Notes under the pieces: model-generated
What the model was told of the DNA's origin: nothing
Seen by the model: the letters and a program-made list of their open reading frames with translations, nothing else
The model's database searches: none
Shown here: positions 54,015 through 63,037 of the stretch, one piece after another
How positions within the stretch are numbered: the first letter of the stretch is position 1
Layout of the letters: each line of letters starts with the position of its first letter
DNA from: Paraburkholderia sp. LEh10
Lineage (GTDB): Bacteria; Pseudomonadota; Gammaproteobacteria; Burkholderiales; Burkholderiaceae
Length of the DNA: 64,000 nucleotides
Direction: 5' to 3'
Assembly: GCF_017814945.1 (NCBI RefSeq)
Contig: NZ_JAGIPX010000007.1
Coordinates: forward strand, 1-64,000
Translations under genes and position numbers: made by a program

Positions 54015-54968
54015 ATGGAACAACAGTCGGAACAGAAGCGCGATAAATACGAGCGGCTGGTCGCCATCGCGGCCAGGCTGTCGCCGACGCCGACGGCCGT
54101 CGCACATCCTTGCGATCACGATTCGCTGTCGGCCGTCGTCGAAGCCGCGCGTCTCAAGCTGATTGCGCCGATACTCGTCGGGCCGCGCGCGAAGATCGAA
54201 GCCGCCGCGCAGGAAGGCCAACTCGACCTGCGCGATTTGCCCATCGTCGATGCGCCGCACAGCCATGCGGCCGCCGAGTGCGCGGTGCAACTCGTGCACG
54301 AAGGCAAGGCGGAGGCGCTGATGAAAGGCTCGCTCCACACGGACGAACTGATGGGCGCCGTCGTCTCGCGCGCCACAGGGCTGCGCACCGAGCGGCGCGT
54401 GAGCCACTGCTTCATCATGGACGTGCCGGGCCGCAGCGATTACCTCATCATCACCGACGCAGCCGTCAACATCTCGCCAACGCTCGACGAAAAGCGCGAC
54501 ATCGTGCAGAACGCGATCGACCTCGCGCATGCGCTGCATTTTCCGGAGGCGCGCGTCGCCATTCTTTCGGCGATGGAGACCGTCAACTCGAAAGTGCCGT
54601 CGACGCTCGAAGCCGCCGCGCTTTGCAAGATGGCCGACCGCGGGCAGATCACGGGCGGCATTCTCGACGGCCCGCTCGCGCTCGACAACGCGATCAGCGA
54701 AGAGGCCGCGAAGATCAAGGGCATCGTCTCGCCCGTCGCGGGCCGCGCGAACGTACTCGTCGTACCGGATCTCGAAGCGGGCAACATGCTCGCGAAGAGC
54801 CTGACTTTTCTCGCGGGCGCTGACGCGGCGGGCATCGTGCTCGGCGCGAAGGTGCCCATCATCCTCACGAGCCGCGCCGATTCGGTGATCACGCGGCTCG
54901 CTTCGTGCGCGGTGGCGTCGATGGTCGCGCTCGCGCGGCGCGCGCAGCCCGCCGCCGCCATTGTCTGA
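54015..54968 (+). CDS. Phosphate acyltransferase (acetyl/butyryl type)
   Basis: 317 residues. It matches phosphotransacetylase/phosphotransbutyrylase: TAVAHPCDHDSLSAVVEAARL, APILVGPRAKIEAAA, GKAEALMKGSLHTDELMGAVVS, VPGRSDYLIITDAAVNISPTLDEKRDIVQNAI, NMLAKSLTFLAGADAAGIVLGAKVPIILTSRAD. The KGSLHT and NMLAKSL blocks are diagnostic. It converts acyl-CoA to acyl-phosphate. It lacks an N-terminal MaoC domain. It is followed 9 bases later by ackA, the usual partner that makes ATP. Confidence 0.95.
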   Translation: MEQQSEQKRDKYERLVAIAARLSPTPTAVAHPCDHDSLSAVVEAARLKLIAPILVGPRAKIEAAAQEGQLDLRDLPIVDAPHSHAAAECAVQLVHEGKAEALMKGSLHTDELMGAVVSRATGLRTERRVSHCFIMDVPGRSDYLIITDAAVNISPTLDEKRDIVQNAIDLAHALHFPEARVAILSAMETVNSKVPSTLEAAALCKMADRGQITGGILDGPLALDNAISEEAAKIKGIVSPVAGRANVLVVPDLEAGNMLAKSLTFLAGADAAGIVLGAKVPIILTSRADSVITRLASCAVASMVALARRAQPAAAIV

Positions 54969-54977
54969 GGGGCCGGC

Positions 54978-56159
54978 ATGGACGTCATCCTCGTCATCAA
55001 CGCGGGTTCATCGAGCATCAAGTTTCATGCGTTCGCCGTGAACGGCACGACGCTCGATCCCATCGCGGGCGGCAAGCTCGAAGAGATCTACACGAATCCG
55101 CGCTTCACGGCGAAGCGGCAAAACGGCGAAGTGATCGAAGACAAACGCTGGCCGGAAGGCGAACGGCTCGGGCATGACAACGCGATCGCGTTTCTGCTCG
55201 ACTGGCTGCGCAGCCACGGCCAGGGCCGCGCGACGCTGCGCGCCGTCGGCCATCGCGTCGTGCATGGCGGCGAACGGTACTCCGCGCCCGTGCGCGTCGA
55301 TGCGCACGTACTGGAAGAACTCGAAGCGCTCGTGCCCCTCGCGCCGTTGCATCAGCCGCACAATCTCGCGGTGATCCGCTCGATCATGGCGCGCAATGCG
55401 CAGGTGCCGCAGATCGCGTGCTTCGATACCGCGTTCCATCACACGCAGCCCGCCGTCGCGACCCGCTTCGCGCTGCCCCCCGACATCACGAGCCGTGGCG
55501 TGCGGCGTTACGGGTTTCACGGGCTGTCGTACGAATATATCGCCAGCGTGTTGCCGCAAGTCGACGAACGCGCGGCGAAGGGCAAGACAGTCGTGCTGCA
55601 TCTGGGCAACGGCGCAAGCATGACGGCGCTCGACAATTGCAGAAGCATCGCGAGCACGATGGGCTTCACAGCCGTCGAAGGGCTCGTGATGGGCACACGC
55701 TCGGGCAGTCTCGATCCCGGCGTCGTGCTGTGGATGATGGATGAAGCAAAGATGGACGCGCGCGCGATCGAGTCGCTGCTGTACAAGCGCTCGGGCCTGC
55801 TCGGCGTATCCGGCATTTCCAGCGACATGCGCACGCTGCTCGCGAGCGACGATCCCAAAGCGGCCGAAGCCGTCGAGTTGTTTTGCTACCGGATTTCGCG
55901 CGAGCTCGGCTCGCTCGCGGCCGCACTCGGCGGGCTCGATGCGATCGTGTTCACCGCGGGCATCGGCGAACGCGCGGACGTCGTACGCCAACGCGCCTGC
56001 ACGCTTGCCGCGTGGCTCGGCGTATCGCTCGACGATGCGGCGAACAAACGTCACGGTCCGCGCATCAGCGATGCGAAAAGCGCCGTCGACGTATGGGTGA
56101 TTCCCACCAACGAAGAACTGATGATCGCCCGGCACGCGCTTCGCCGGCTGGAGGATTGA
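54978..56159 (+). CDS. ackA: Acetate kinase
   Basis: 393 residues. Family blocks: VINAGSSSIKF at the start, GHRVVHGGE, PLAPLHQPHNL, CFDTAFH, YRRYGFHG-like VRRYGFHGLSYEYIA, HLGNGASM, GTRSGSLDPG and FTAGIGERA. These build the ASKHA nucleotide fold. It makes ATP from acyl-phosphate, with acetate (or a short acyl acid) as product. It lies between the phosphotransacylase and fabI, with 9 and 2 bases of spacing. Confidence 0.97.
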   Translation: MDVILVINAGSSSIKFHAFAVNGTTLDPIAGGKLEEIYTNPRFTAKRQNGEVIEDKRWPEGERLGHDNAIAFLLDWLRSHGQGRATLRAVGHRVVHGGERYSAPVRVDAHVLEELEALVPLAPLHQPHNLAVIRSIMARNAQVPQIACFDTAFHHTQPAVATRFALPPDITSRGVRRYGFHGLSYEYIASVLPQVDERAAKGKTVVLHLGNGASMTALDNCRSIASTMGFTAVEGLVMGTRSGSLDPGVVLWMMDEAKMDARAIESLLYKRSGLLGVSGISSDMRTLLASDDPKAAEAVELFCYRISRELGSLAAALGGLDAIVFTAGIGERADVVRQRACTLAAWLGVSLDDAANKRHGPRISDAKSAVDVWVIPTNEELMIARHALRRLED

Positions 56160-56161
56160 GC

Positions 56162-56941
56162 ATGGACAAGCCAACGGGCCAGGTGCTCGCGCAACGCAAG
56201 GTACTGATCATCGGCATCGCCAACGAACACTCGATCGCATACGGCTGCGCACGTGCGTTCCGCGAGCTCGGCGCGGAACTGGCCATCACGTATCTGAACG
56301 ACAAGGCAAAGGCCTATGTCGAGCCGCTCGCGCAGGAACTCGGCGCGTCGCTGCTGCTGCCGCTCGACGTGTCGAAACCCGGCGAACTCGAAGCCGTGTT
56401 CGATGAAATCCGCAATGCGTGGGGACGGCTAGACGTCGCCGTGCATTCGATCGCGTTCGCGCCGAAAGCGGACCTGCAAGGCGGATTGCTGAACAGTTCG
56501 GCGGAAGGCTTTTCGGTGGCGATGGACGTGTCGTGCCATTCGTTCATCCGCATGGCGCGCCTCGCCGCGCCGTTGATGGACGATGGCGGATCGATGTTCG
56601 CGATGAGCTATCTGGGCGCGTCGCGCGTCGTGCCGAACTACGATCTGATGGGCCCCGTGAAGGCGGCCCTCGAAGCATCGTGCCGTTACCTCGCGCATGA
56701 GCTCGGGCCGAAGCGCATCCGCGTGCATCCGATCTCGCCGGGGCCGCTGATGACGCGCGCCGCGTCGGGTCTCAAGGACTTCGAGTTGCTGCTCAACGAA
56801 GCGGCCGAGCGCGCGCCCATCGGCGAACTGGTCGACATCATGGACGTCGGCTACACGTGCGCGTTCCTCGCGACGCCCTACGCGCGCCGCATGACGGGCA
56901 ACACGATCTTCGTCGACGGCGGCGTCAGCATTATCGGCTGA
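56162..56941 (+). CDS. fabI: Enoyl-ACP reductase, FabI type
   Basis: 259 residues. NAD-binding IIGIANEHSIAYGCARAF, then HSIAFAPKADLQGGLLNSS, MSYLGASRVVPNYDLMGPVKAALEA with the FabI Tyr-x6-Lys motif, IRVHPISPGPLMTRAASGL and TGNTIFVDGGVSIIG. FabI reduces enoyl-ACP in fatty-acid synthesis. Its place after ackA in a catabolic-looking operon is unusual; it may be a second FabI paralogue that reduces enoyl-CoA or special acyl chains. The start at 56162 is two bases past the ackA stop. Confidence 0.93.
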   Translation: MDKPTGQVLAQRKVLIIGIANEHSIAYGCARAFRELGAELAITYLNDKAKAYVEPLAQELGASLLLPLDVSKPGELEAVFDEIRNAWGRLDVAVHSIAFAPKADLQGGLLNSSAEGFSVAMDVSCHSFIRMARLAAPLMDDGGSMFAMSYLGASRVVPNYDLMGPVKAALEASCRYLAHELGPKRIRVHPISPGPLMTRAASGLKDFELLLNEAAERAPIGELVDIMDVGYTCAFLATPYARRMTGNTIFVDGGVSIIG

Positions 56942-56955
56942 AAGCAGGCATCAGC

Positions 56956-57288
56956 ATGAAGCTCCTGATCAGTGGTCTGCCGCACCAACCCAGAGTCGAC
57001 GAAATCAAGGCGCTCGTGTTCCGCTATTCGCACGCGGACTGCCGCGAAATCGATCTGGTCGGCGCGGCCGACGAGCATCCCGCCGCGCTCGTCGCGATCA
57101 AAGGCGCCAACTGGACGACGCTGAACAACATCCGGCGCCGCCTGCACGGCATGTACTGGCATCGCTGCCGGCTGTCGGTGCAGGTGCTGTCGTTCTGGGA
57201 CGTGAGCGAAGCGGCCGAGGCGCGCCGGCAGACGAGAACGGCCCGGCCGGGACGTGATGAGCCGCGAGCCGCCGACCCGCGCGTGTAA
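56956..57288 (+). CDS. Small RRM-like RNA-binding protein
   Basis: 110 residues. An RRM-type beta-alpha-beta pattern: MKLLISGLPHQPRVDEIKALV, then ADCREIDLVGAADEHPAALVAIKG and LNNIRRRLHGMYWHRCRLSVQVLSFW. The tail is basic and Arg-rich. It is the last gene of the DUF3141 operon, 14 bases after fabI. It could bind its own or other transcripts; function unknown. Confidence 0.7.
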   Translation: MKLLISGLPHQPRVDEIKALVFRYSHADCREIDLVGAADEHPAALVAIKGANWTTLNNIRRRLHGMYWHRCRLSVQVLSFWDVSEAAEARRQTRTARPGRDEPRAADPRV

Positions 57289-57448
57289 ACCGTTTCGAGC
57301 CGCGAGACGTTGTACTTCTGCACAGCGCAGCTTGCTGCACTGACGCGCAAACCGTCATGTCATAACATCATGGATCTCGCGCACGTTCGCGTCAGCGGCA
57401 TGCGTCCCCCTGGCTCAGTTACCGGTTCGAAAGAAACACGTTGTCGAA

Positions 57449-57766
57449 ATGAACGATGCGTCGCCTAAGATAACTTCTATCCCTTCTTCGTCGAAAGCTC
57501 CCGCCGTGCCATCGCCGTCTACCGTTCCCGAACTGGAACGCGCGCAGCACCGCGCCTGCGCCGCGCACAGGGATGCCGCGAAGCACGGCGGCACGCCTTG
57601 GGCGATGTTCGCGCTGTCGGTCGTCGGGCTGATGGTCGGCGCGTTTGCGGTGATCGGACCGGAGCATGTGTCGATGGCCGTCGCCAAGACGCTGTTGACG
57701 GTCGGCTGCCTGCTGGCCGCGGCGCTCGCGGGCATCGTCGCGTCCGATCTCTCCCGTGACCGCTGA
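57449..57766 (+). CDS. Small double-span membrane protein
   Basis: 105 residues. Polar N-terminus, then two membrane segments (WAMFALSVVGLMVGAFAVI and LLTVGCLLAAALAGIVASDL). No family recognised. Start 57449; ribosome site is poor. It stands alone between the operon and the rpoD paralogue. Confidence 0.55.
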   Translation: MNDASPKITSIPSSSKAPAVPSPSTVPELERAQHRACAAHRDAAKHGGTPWAMFALSVVGLMVGAFAVIGPEHVSMAVAKTLLTVGCLLAAALAGIVASDLSRDR

Positions 57767-57810
57767 TCCGCCGTCCGCGCACCATCGTGGCGCATCCGGG
57801 CATACATAAA

Positions 57811-57842
57811 GTGGTGCACCGCACCACATTCTCTGCTATACT
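57811..57842 (+). promoter_or_regulatory. Palindromic operator over a sigma-70-like promoter
   Basis: GTGGTGC-acc-GCACCAC is a 7-bp inverted repeat with a 3-base centre at 57811-57827. TATACT, a near-consensus -10, lies at 57837-57842, so the palindrome covers the -35 position. It is 231 bases upstream of the rpoD-like start. This fits repressible control of that gene. Confidence 0.6.
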
Positions 57843-58072
57843 CGCAGATTCACTTTTCCGCACGCGTCGAATTGCGTCCCATTGGAAGGCACTGCGCGGA
57901 AGGCCCTGTGTAGCCACTGGTATTTCAGTGGGCTTCGCAAGTGGCCTCGCGCGCATGGTTCCGCGTCAATCGATTCGTGCAACACCCCGCCCTCCCTCAC
58001 GATCCGACAGGTCACGCCGCCTGCCGCGCGTGCGCGCGCGGGGAAGCGAAACAGCCTGCCGAGGAGAACGCA

Positions 58073-60070
58073 TTGGCAAAGCTTGACCGGGATAACTCCC
58101 AGTTCGAAACGACCGCACCGAAGGCGCCCAAGCGCGCCGCAAAAGCGAAGGCACAACCCGCCGCCGTGCCGCAAGACGCGGCGCTGATGGAAACCCTCGC
58201 TGAAGAGCGTCAACGTCAGATGCGCGCGCTAATCGCGCTAGGCCGCGAGCGCGGCTATTTGACGCACGCCGATATCAACGACCACCTTCCCGACAATTTC
58301 ACCGAAACGGCCGCGATGGAAACCATCGTCAGCACGTTCGGCGAAATGGGCGTCTCCGTGTACGAAACGGCGCCCGACGCGGAAACGCTGCTTCTGAACG
58401 ACGGCCCGTCGGCGGCCGCAACGGACGATCAGGCAGATGAAGAAGCGGAAGTCGCGCTGTCCACGGTCGACTCCGAATTTGGCCGCACCACCGACCCCGT
58501 GCGCATGTACATGCGCGAAATGGGCGCGAGCGAGCTGCTCACGCGCGCCGGCGAAATCGAAATCGCGAAGCGTATCGAAGCTGGCCTGCAGGAGATGGTG
58601 CAGACCATCGCGATGTGCCCGTCCATCGTCTCGACGATTCTCGCGGACGTGGACCGCGTCGTCGCGGGTGAAATCCGCATCGACGAACTGGTCGACGGCA
58701 TCAGCGACGCAAGCGAAGCCGCCGAACTCGACGACGATGCCGCGGAAGCCCCAGCGGAAGAAGAACTGGAAGCGAGCGCCTCGGACGACGATTCGGACGA
58801 CGAAGACGGCGACCTCTCCGATGACGGCGGCGAAAAAGCCAACGCCGCGCGCCTCGAGCAACTGACTGCGGACAGCCTCGCGATTTTCGAGCGCGTGCGC
58901 AAACTGTTCGAGAGCGTGCCTGACATGCCTGTCACGGACAAGCGCCGCGCGGCGGCCATCGCGAACCTGCGCGAGTCGATCCAGCAGGAGCTCACGCCGA
59001 TCCGCTTCACCGCGAAGACCATCGACCGGCTGTGCGCGGACGTGCAGGCGCAGGTCGCGCAGGTTCGCGCAATCGAGCGCAACATCCTGCAGATCGCCGT
59101 GGACCGCTGCGACATGCCGCGCGAAGCGTTCGTCGAATCGTTCCCGGGCAGCGAAACCGATCTCGAATGGACGACGCGCACGGCCGCGAAGTCGAAGGCC
59201 TACGGCCCGGCGCTCGAACGCCACCTGCCCGCCATTCAGTCGGAACAGCAGAAGCTCGTCGATATCGAAGCGGCGATTGCGCTGCCGCTGCAACAGCTCA
59301 AGCAGATCAACAAGAAGCTCGGCTCGGCTGAATCGAAGATGCGCCAGGCCAAGCGCGAGATGATCGAAGCGAACTTGCGTCTCGTCATCTCGATCGCGAA
59401 GAAGTACGTCAATCGCGGCATGCACTTCCTCGATCTGATCCAGGAAGGCAACATCGGCCTGATGAAGGCAGTGGACAAGTTCGAATACCGCCGCGGCTGG
59501 AAGTTCTCGACGTACGCGACGTGGTGGGTCCGTCAGGCCATCACGCGTGCGATCGCGGACCAGGCACGCACCATTCGTGTGCCCGTCCACATGATCGAAT
59601 CGATCAACAAGCTGAATCGCATTCAGCGCGAGATCGTCCAGCAGACGGGCCAGGAGCCGCATCCGTCCGTGCTCGCCGAGCGCATGGACATGCCCGAGGC
59701 GAAGATCCGCAGCATCCTGAAGATCGCGAAGAACCCGGCCTCGCTCGATTCGCCCGTGGGCGAAGATGCCGATACGACGCTCGGCGACATGATCGAAGAT
59801 ACGTCCGCGACGTCGCCCGCAGATGCTGCGGTTCATGCGAACATGCGCCGCGCAATCGACGAAGCGCTCGACGCGCTCACGCCGCGCGAAGCGAAGGTGC
59901 TGCGCATGCGCTACGGTATCGATACGGCGTCGGAACTGACGCTCGAAGAAGTGGGCCGCCAGTTCGACGTAACCCGCGAGCGTATTCGCCAGATCGAAGG
60001 CAAGGCGATCCGCAAGCTCAATCACCCGAGCCGCGCGGACAAGCTGCGCCCGTTCCTCGAACGCAGCTGA
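58073..60070 (+). CDS. rpoD: Second RpoD-like sigma factor
   Basis: 665 residues from a TTG after GAGGAGAAC. Region 1.2 is [34 protein letters not shown]. An acidic, Asp/Glu-rich stretch (about 220-265) is the sigma-70 non-conserved region. Regions 2 and 3: [51 protein letters not shown]. Region 4 ends [27 protein letters not shown]. It lacks the neighbours of the housekeeping rpoD (dnaG, rpsU) and the usual long basic N-terminus, so it is probably a paralogue. Palindromic promoter upstream. Confidence 0.93.
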   Translation: MAKLDRDNSQFETTAPKAPKRAAKAKAQPAAVPQDAALMETLAEERQRQMRALIALGRERGYLTHADINDHLPDNFTETAAMETIVSTFGEMGVSVYETAPDAETLLLNDGPSAAATDDQADEEAEVALSTVDSEFGRTTDPVRMYMREMGASELLTRAGEIEIAKRIEAGLQEMVQTIAMCPSIVSTILADVDRVVAGEIRIDELVDGISDASEAAELDDDAAEAPAEEELEASASDDDSDDEDGDLSDDGGEKANAARLEQLTADSLAIFERVRKLFESVPDMPVTDKRRAAAIANLRESIQQELTPIRFTAKTIDRLCADVQAQVAQVRAIERNILQIAVDRCDMPREAFVESFPGSETDLEWTTRTAAKSKAYGPALERHLPAIQSEQQKLVDIEAAIALPLQQLKQINKKLGSAESKMRQAKREMIEANLRLVISIAKKYVNRGMHFLDLIQEGNIGLMKAVDKFEYRRGWKFSTYATWWVRQAITRAIADQARTIRVPVHMIESINKLNRIQREIVQQTGQEPHPSVLAERMDMPEAKIRSILKIAKNPASLDSPVGEDADTTLGDMIEDTSATSPADAAVHANMRRAIDEALDALTPREAKVLRMRYGIDTASELTLEEVGRQFDVTRERIRQIEGKAIRKLNHPSRADKLRPFLERS

Positions 60071-60110
60071 TGCATACGGCCGCGCATGGAACGCGCGGCC
60101 TTCTCAAACG

Positions 60111-60146
60111 ACGCGCGGCAGCCCCAGGGCTGCCGCGCGTTTTTTT
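60111..60146 (+). terminator. Strong intrinsic terminator after rpoD paralogue
   Basis: ACGCGCGGCAGCCC and GGGCTGCCGCGCGT form a perfect 14-bp stem (effective loop about 4-6 bases), followed by six T. 41 bases past the stop. Confidence 0.95.
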
Positions 60147-60194
60147 GCATCTGCAATCAGCTCATGCGAGCCAATCGCGCGCCTGTGAGGCCGC

Positions 60195-60635
60195 TCAGTG
60201 GTGCTCGCTGTATTCCTTGCGCGCCATCGGCGTCGCGCGGACCTTCGTGTACTGGAACGCCGGAATCGCCTTCACGGCGTCCTTCGTCGCGCCCGCCCAC
60301 ACCAGCTTGCCGCCCGAATAGTCGATCTGCGAGAACGGCACGGCCACGTCATGCTGCGACACGCCGAGGAACTGGTGCGCGGCGACGATCGCAAACGAAG
60401 CAGCGTTGTCCGGCGAAATGATGATGTCATGCAGCACGCCGACCTTCTGGCCCTGTTCGTTGTAGATCGGCTTGCCGAGCAGACTCTTCTTCGCACTCCA
60501 GCCGTTGATGATGAGCGATTCCTGCTCGACGCTCACGCCGATGGTCTGCGCACCCGCCACTTGTGCGCTCGCCTGGCCGCACACCACGCCAAACGTCGAC
60601 GCCGCGATCAGAACCGCTGCCCACTTTGCCTTCAT
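60195..60635 (-). CDS. PRC-barrel domain secreted protein
   Basis: 146 residues with signal peptide (LIAASTFGVVCGQASA). PRC-barrel region: SLLGKPIYNEQGQKVGVLHDIIISPDNAASFAIVAAHQFLGVSQHDVAVPFSQI, then GATKDAVKAIPAFQYTKV. PRC-barrels are small beta barrels in RNA-processing and envelope proteins; this exported form is common in Burkholderiaceae without known function. Monocistronic. Confidence 0.88.
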   Translation of the reverse strand: MKAKWAAVLIAASTFGVVCGQASAQVAGAQTIGVSVEQESLIINGWSAKKSLLGKPIYNEQGQKVGVLHDIIISPDNAASFAIVAAHQFLGVSQHDVAVPFSQIDYSGGKLVWAGATKDAVKAIPAFQYTKVRATPMARKEYSEHH

Positions 60636-60769
60636 AGCTTATTCTCCGATGTGAAATGTTGCGAGGGACTGCCGCTGCTGTGAGAAGTGATATACCTTAC
60701 CGCATCAGAAAGAAAATGTCGCAGAAGGGTACGCGCGTGCGCTTTCGCGCGACATGACACGCGCATCGG

Positions 60770-61582
60770 CTATTTCGCGAGGCGCAGTCCCTTGGAGAGC
60801 ACTGTGCCGTCCTTCCGGTTCACGAGCCAGACGGCCTGAATGTTGCCGTGCAGAGTCGAGACTCTGCGAGTGACGTCGGTGGGCTCTTCATCCGTCGGCT
60901 CGTCGTGTTCGCGCGTTTCCGTCAGATACGGCGGCTCGAGCGTGCAGACGAGCACCACGGCGAAGTAGTCGTCGGCCTTCTCGAAGTTCTCTTGCGAGAG
61001 CTTCAGACGTCCGCGCGCCGTCGTTTTCGTCTTGCCTTGCGTCCTCAATTCGATCGAGTCGATCTTCTGGATATAGCCTTTTGCCTTTGCATCGGGCGCG
61101 ATGACCAGTCCTCGTCCGCTCGGGCCAACGATGCTCTCGTAAAGCTGAATTGCATCGGGATGCTCGTCGCTCGCAAGCGGCACGTTCACGCTCAGCATAT
61201 CCGTATTCGACCGGTACAGAATGCCGTGCGGCGCGGGAATCATGAAGAGAAACGTGCGCTGGCCGTTGTCAGTCGCCGCCGCATGGCCGCGAAAGATGTG
61301 ACCAAACGGCTCGCGCGCGAGATTGCGCAGGCGCTCGCTGAGCGAGTGCGGCGCGGCGCCGGGCATCTGGCCGGCGAGCGCATCACGCACCTTGACGGGA
61401 TCGTCCGGCGTGATGTGCTCTTGTGCCGCGACGGTGCTCGCCTGCGCGCCGGGCGTGTCGCCGGCCTTGGGCGCGCTCTGGTTCGCGGCATGCGCCGCCG
61501 TGCCAGCGCTTAGCGCGACGCCGACACACAGCGTCGGCACAATGCGATTTGCCCAGGCTACCGTGCGATTCAGAAATTGCAC
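60770..61582 (-). CDS. Secreted protein, unknown
   Basis: 270 residues from GTG 61582, preceded by GGAGAG. Signal peptide: RTVAWANRIVPTLCVGVALSAGTAAHA. The mature region includes DPVKVRDALAGQMPGAAPHSLSERL, FGHIFRGHAAATDNGQRTFLFMIPAPHGILYRSNTDMLSVNVPL, GYIQKIDSIELRTQGKTKTTARGRLKLSQE. No family recognised; beta-rich, probably periplasmic. An ATG at 61600 would lengthen the leader by 6 residues. Confidence 0.65.
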   Translation of the reverse strand: MQFLNRTVAWANRIVPTLCVGVALSAGTAAHAANQSAPKAGDTPGAQASTVAAQEHITPDDPVKVRDALAGQMPGAAPHSLSERLRNLAREPFGHIFRGHAAATDNGQRTFLFMIPAPHGILYRSNTDMLSVNVPLASDEHPDAIQLYESIVGPSGRGLVIAPDAKAKGYIQKIDSIELRTQGKTKTTARGRLKLSQENFEKADDYFAVVLVCTLEPPYLTETREHDEPTDEEPTDVTRRVSTLHGNIQAVWLVNRKDGTVLSKGLRLAK

Positions 61583-61715
61583 AACACACTCTCCATACAT
61601 GATGACGCTATCGATGCGTCTCGATCTTCACGCTATTCGCTTGGCATTCTAAGCGCATTCGATAAAACGCGACCGACCGGTATGCATACGTTCAAAGGCG
61701 TCGGCGCAATGGAAA

Positions 61716-61742
61716 ACGCCAGGCAGCGCAAGCACCTGGCGT
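61716..61742 (-). terminator. Terminator after LacI/GntR-type regulator
   Basis: ACGCCAGG and CCTGGCGT pair over an 11-base loop, about 75 bases past the regulator stop; on the minus strand TTTTCC follows the stem. Confidence 0.75.
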
Positions 61743-61816
61743 GAAGCAAACGCAGCGTGACCGGCAACATCAATTCATGATTGCACGGTGCCGCTGAAAA
61801 ACAAAAAGGAGCGATG

Positions 61817-62896
61817 TCACGCGCTTTCGCGCGCAATGACCGTGTAGTCGATCTTCACGTTCTTGCGCGCGGACACGCGTGCCGCGGCGCCTGCGCCGTC
61901 GCTCGCGGCAAGTGCGACGAGCAGCGCTTCGCCCGTGCGCGCGCCGATGCCGTAAGCATCGACGGAAACGGTCGTGATGGAGGGCGTGCAGCATGCCGCC
62001 ACTTCGAAATTGCCGAAGCCCGCGACGGCGATATCGCCGGGCACCGACAAGCCGCGCCTGTGACACTGCATGATCGCGCCGAACGCGGACATGTCGCTCA
62101 CGCACATCACGGCGTCCGTGTCGGGCCACTGCTGCAGCAGCGCATCGAGCGCGGGCCCACCGTGGCTCATCGTGACGGGCGATTCGCCCAGGCGCACGAC
62201 GCGCGGCTCGCCGAGCCCCTGCGCTTTCACTTCCTGCAGATAACCCTTCAGACGTTCGAGGCCGCGCTTATCGCGTTCGCTCGCTCCGCCGAGAAAGCCG
62301 ATGCGCCGATAGCCGCGTTCGACGAGATAGCGGACCATCTCGCGCGCCGCCTTCGCATTCGAAAAGCCCACGGCGGCATCGATCGGCGATGCAGGCAGAT
62401 CCCACATCTCGACGACGGGGACGCCCGAGCGCACCAGCAGTTCGCGCGTCGCGCCCGTGTGCTGCGAGCCCGTCAGCGCAATGCAGCGCGGCTGATGACG
62501 CAGCATCGAACGCACGAGCCGCTCTTCGCGTTCGAGATCGTAGTCGGTGTCGCCGATCAGCAGTTGCAGGCCGTGCGGTTCGAGCGCCGCCGTGAGTCCG
62601 CGCACGGTGTCGGAGAAATTGGAGCTGGCGAGCGACGGCACGAGCACGGCGGCGAACGCGGAGCGGCCCGAGGACAGCGCGCCCGCCGCTGCGTCGGCGA
62701 CATAGCCGAGTTCGTCGATGGCCTGCTGCACGCGCTCGCGCGTCGCGGGCGCGACGCCCTGGCCTGCCAGCACGCGCGACACCGTCATCTTCGATACGCC
62801 CGCCAGCGCCGCGACATCGGACATGCGCGGCGGACCGGCAAGCGTAGGGGCGCGCGCTTCGATGGCGCGCTTTGCGGTGCGTGATGTGCTCGACAT
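61817..62896 (-). CDS. LacI-family repressor, gluconate (GntR)-type
   Basis: 359 residues. LacI helix-turn-helix at residues 25-48 (MSDVAALAGVSKMTVSRVLAGQG), then the periplasmic-binding-like effector domain. EMWDLPASPIDAAVGFSNAKAAREMVRYLVERGYRRIGFLGG resembles the gluconate-repressor subgroup, and SILVPSLASSNFSDTVRGL-like VLVPSLASSNFSDTVRGL is also typical. The SMP-30 lactonase gene lies upstream on the same strand, so regulation of aldonate use is inferred. An operator-like sequence is at 62934. Confidence 0.92.
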   Translation of the reverse strand: MSSTSRTAKRAIEARAPTLAGPPRMSDVAALAGVSKMTVSRVLAGQGVAPATRERVQQAIDELGYVADAAAGALSSGRSAFAAVLVPSLASSNFSDTVRGLTAALEPHGLQLLIGDTDYDLEREERLVRSMLRHQPRCIALTGSQHTGATRELLVRSGVPVVEMWDLPASPIDAAVGFSNAKAAREMVRYLVERGYRRIGFLGGASERDKRGLERLKGYLQEVKAQGLGEPRVVRLGESPVTMSHGGPALDALLQQWPDTDAVMCVSDMSAFGAIMQCHRRGLSVPGDIAVAGFGNFEVAACCTPSITTVSVDAYGIGARTGEALLVALAASDGAGAAARVSARKNVKIDYTVIARESA

Positions 62897-62933
62897 GTCG
62901 ATCGATTCGGCTCGCGTTCATGGACAGGCGCAT

Positions 62934-62949
62934 ATGATACCGGCAGCAT
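62934..62949. promoter_or_regulatory. GntR-type operator candidate upstream of the repressor
   Basis: ATGATACCGGCAGCAT matches 13 of 16 bases of the E. coli gluconate-repressor operator ATGTTACCGGTAACAT. It lies 38 bases before the repressor start. A second GATACCGGC core is at 62976-62984. This suggests autoregulation. Confidence 0.55.
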
Positions 62950-63037
62950 CGAGCGATGCCTGCATGCCGGCGGCAGATACCGGCGCGGCATGGCGGCGGC
63001 CGCGAGCGCGCCGCATCGCGTGCGGCGTGGCGCGCAA

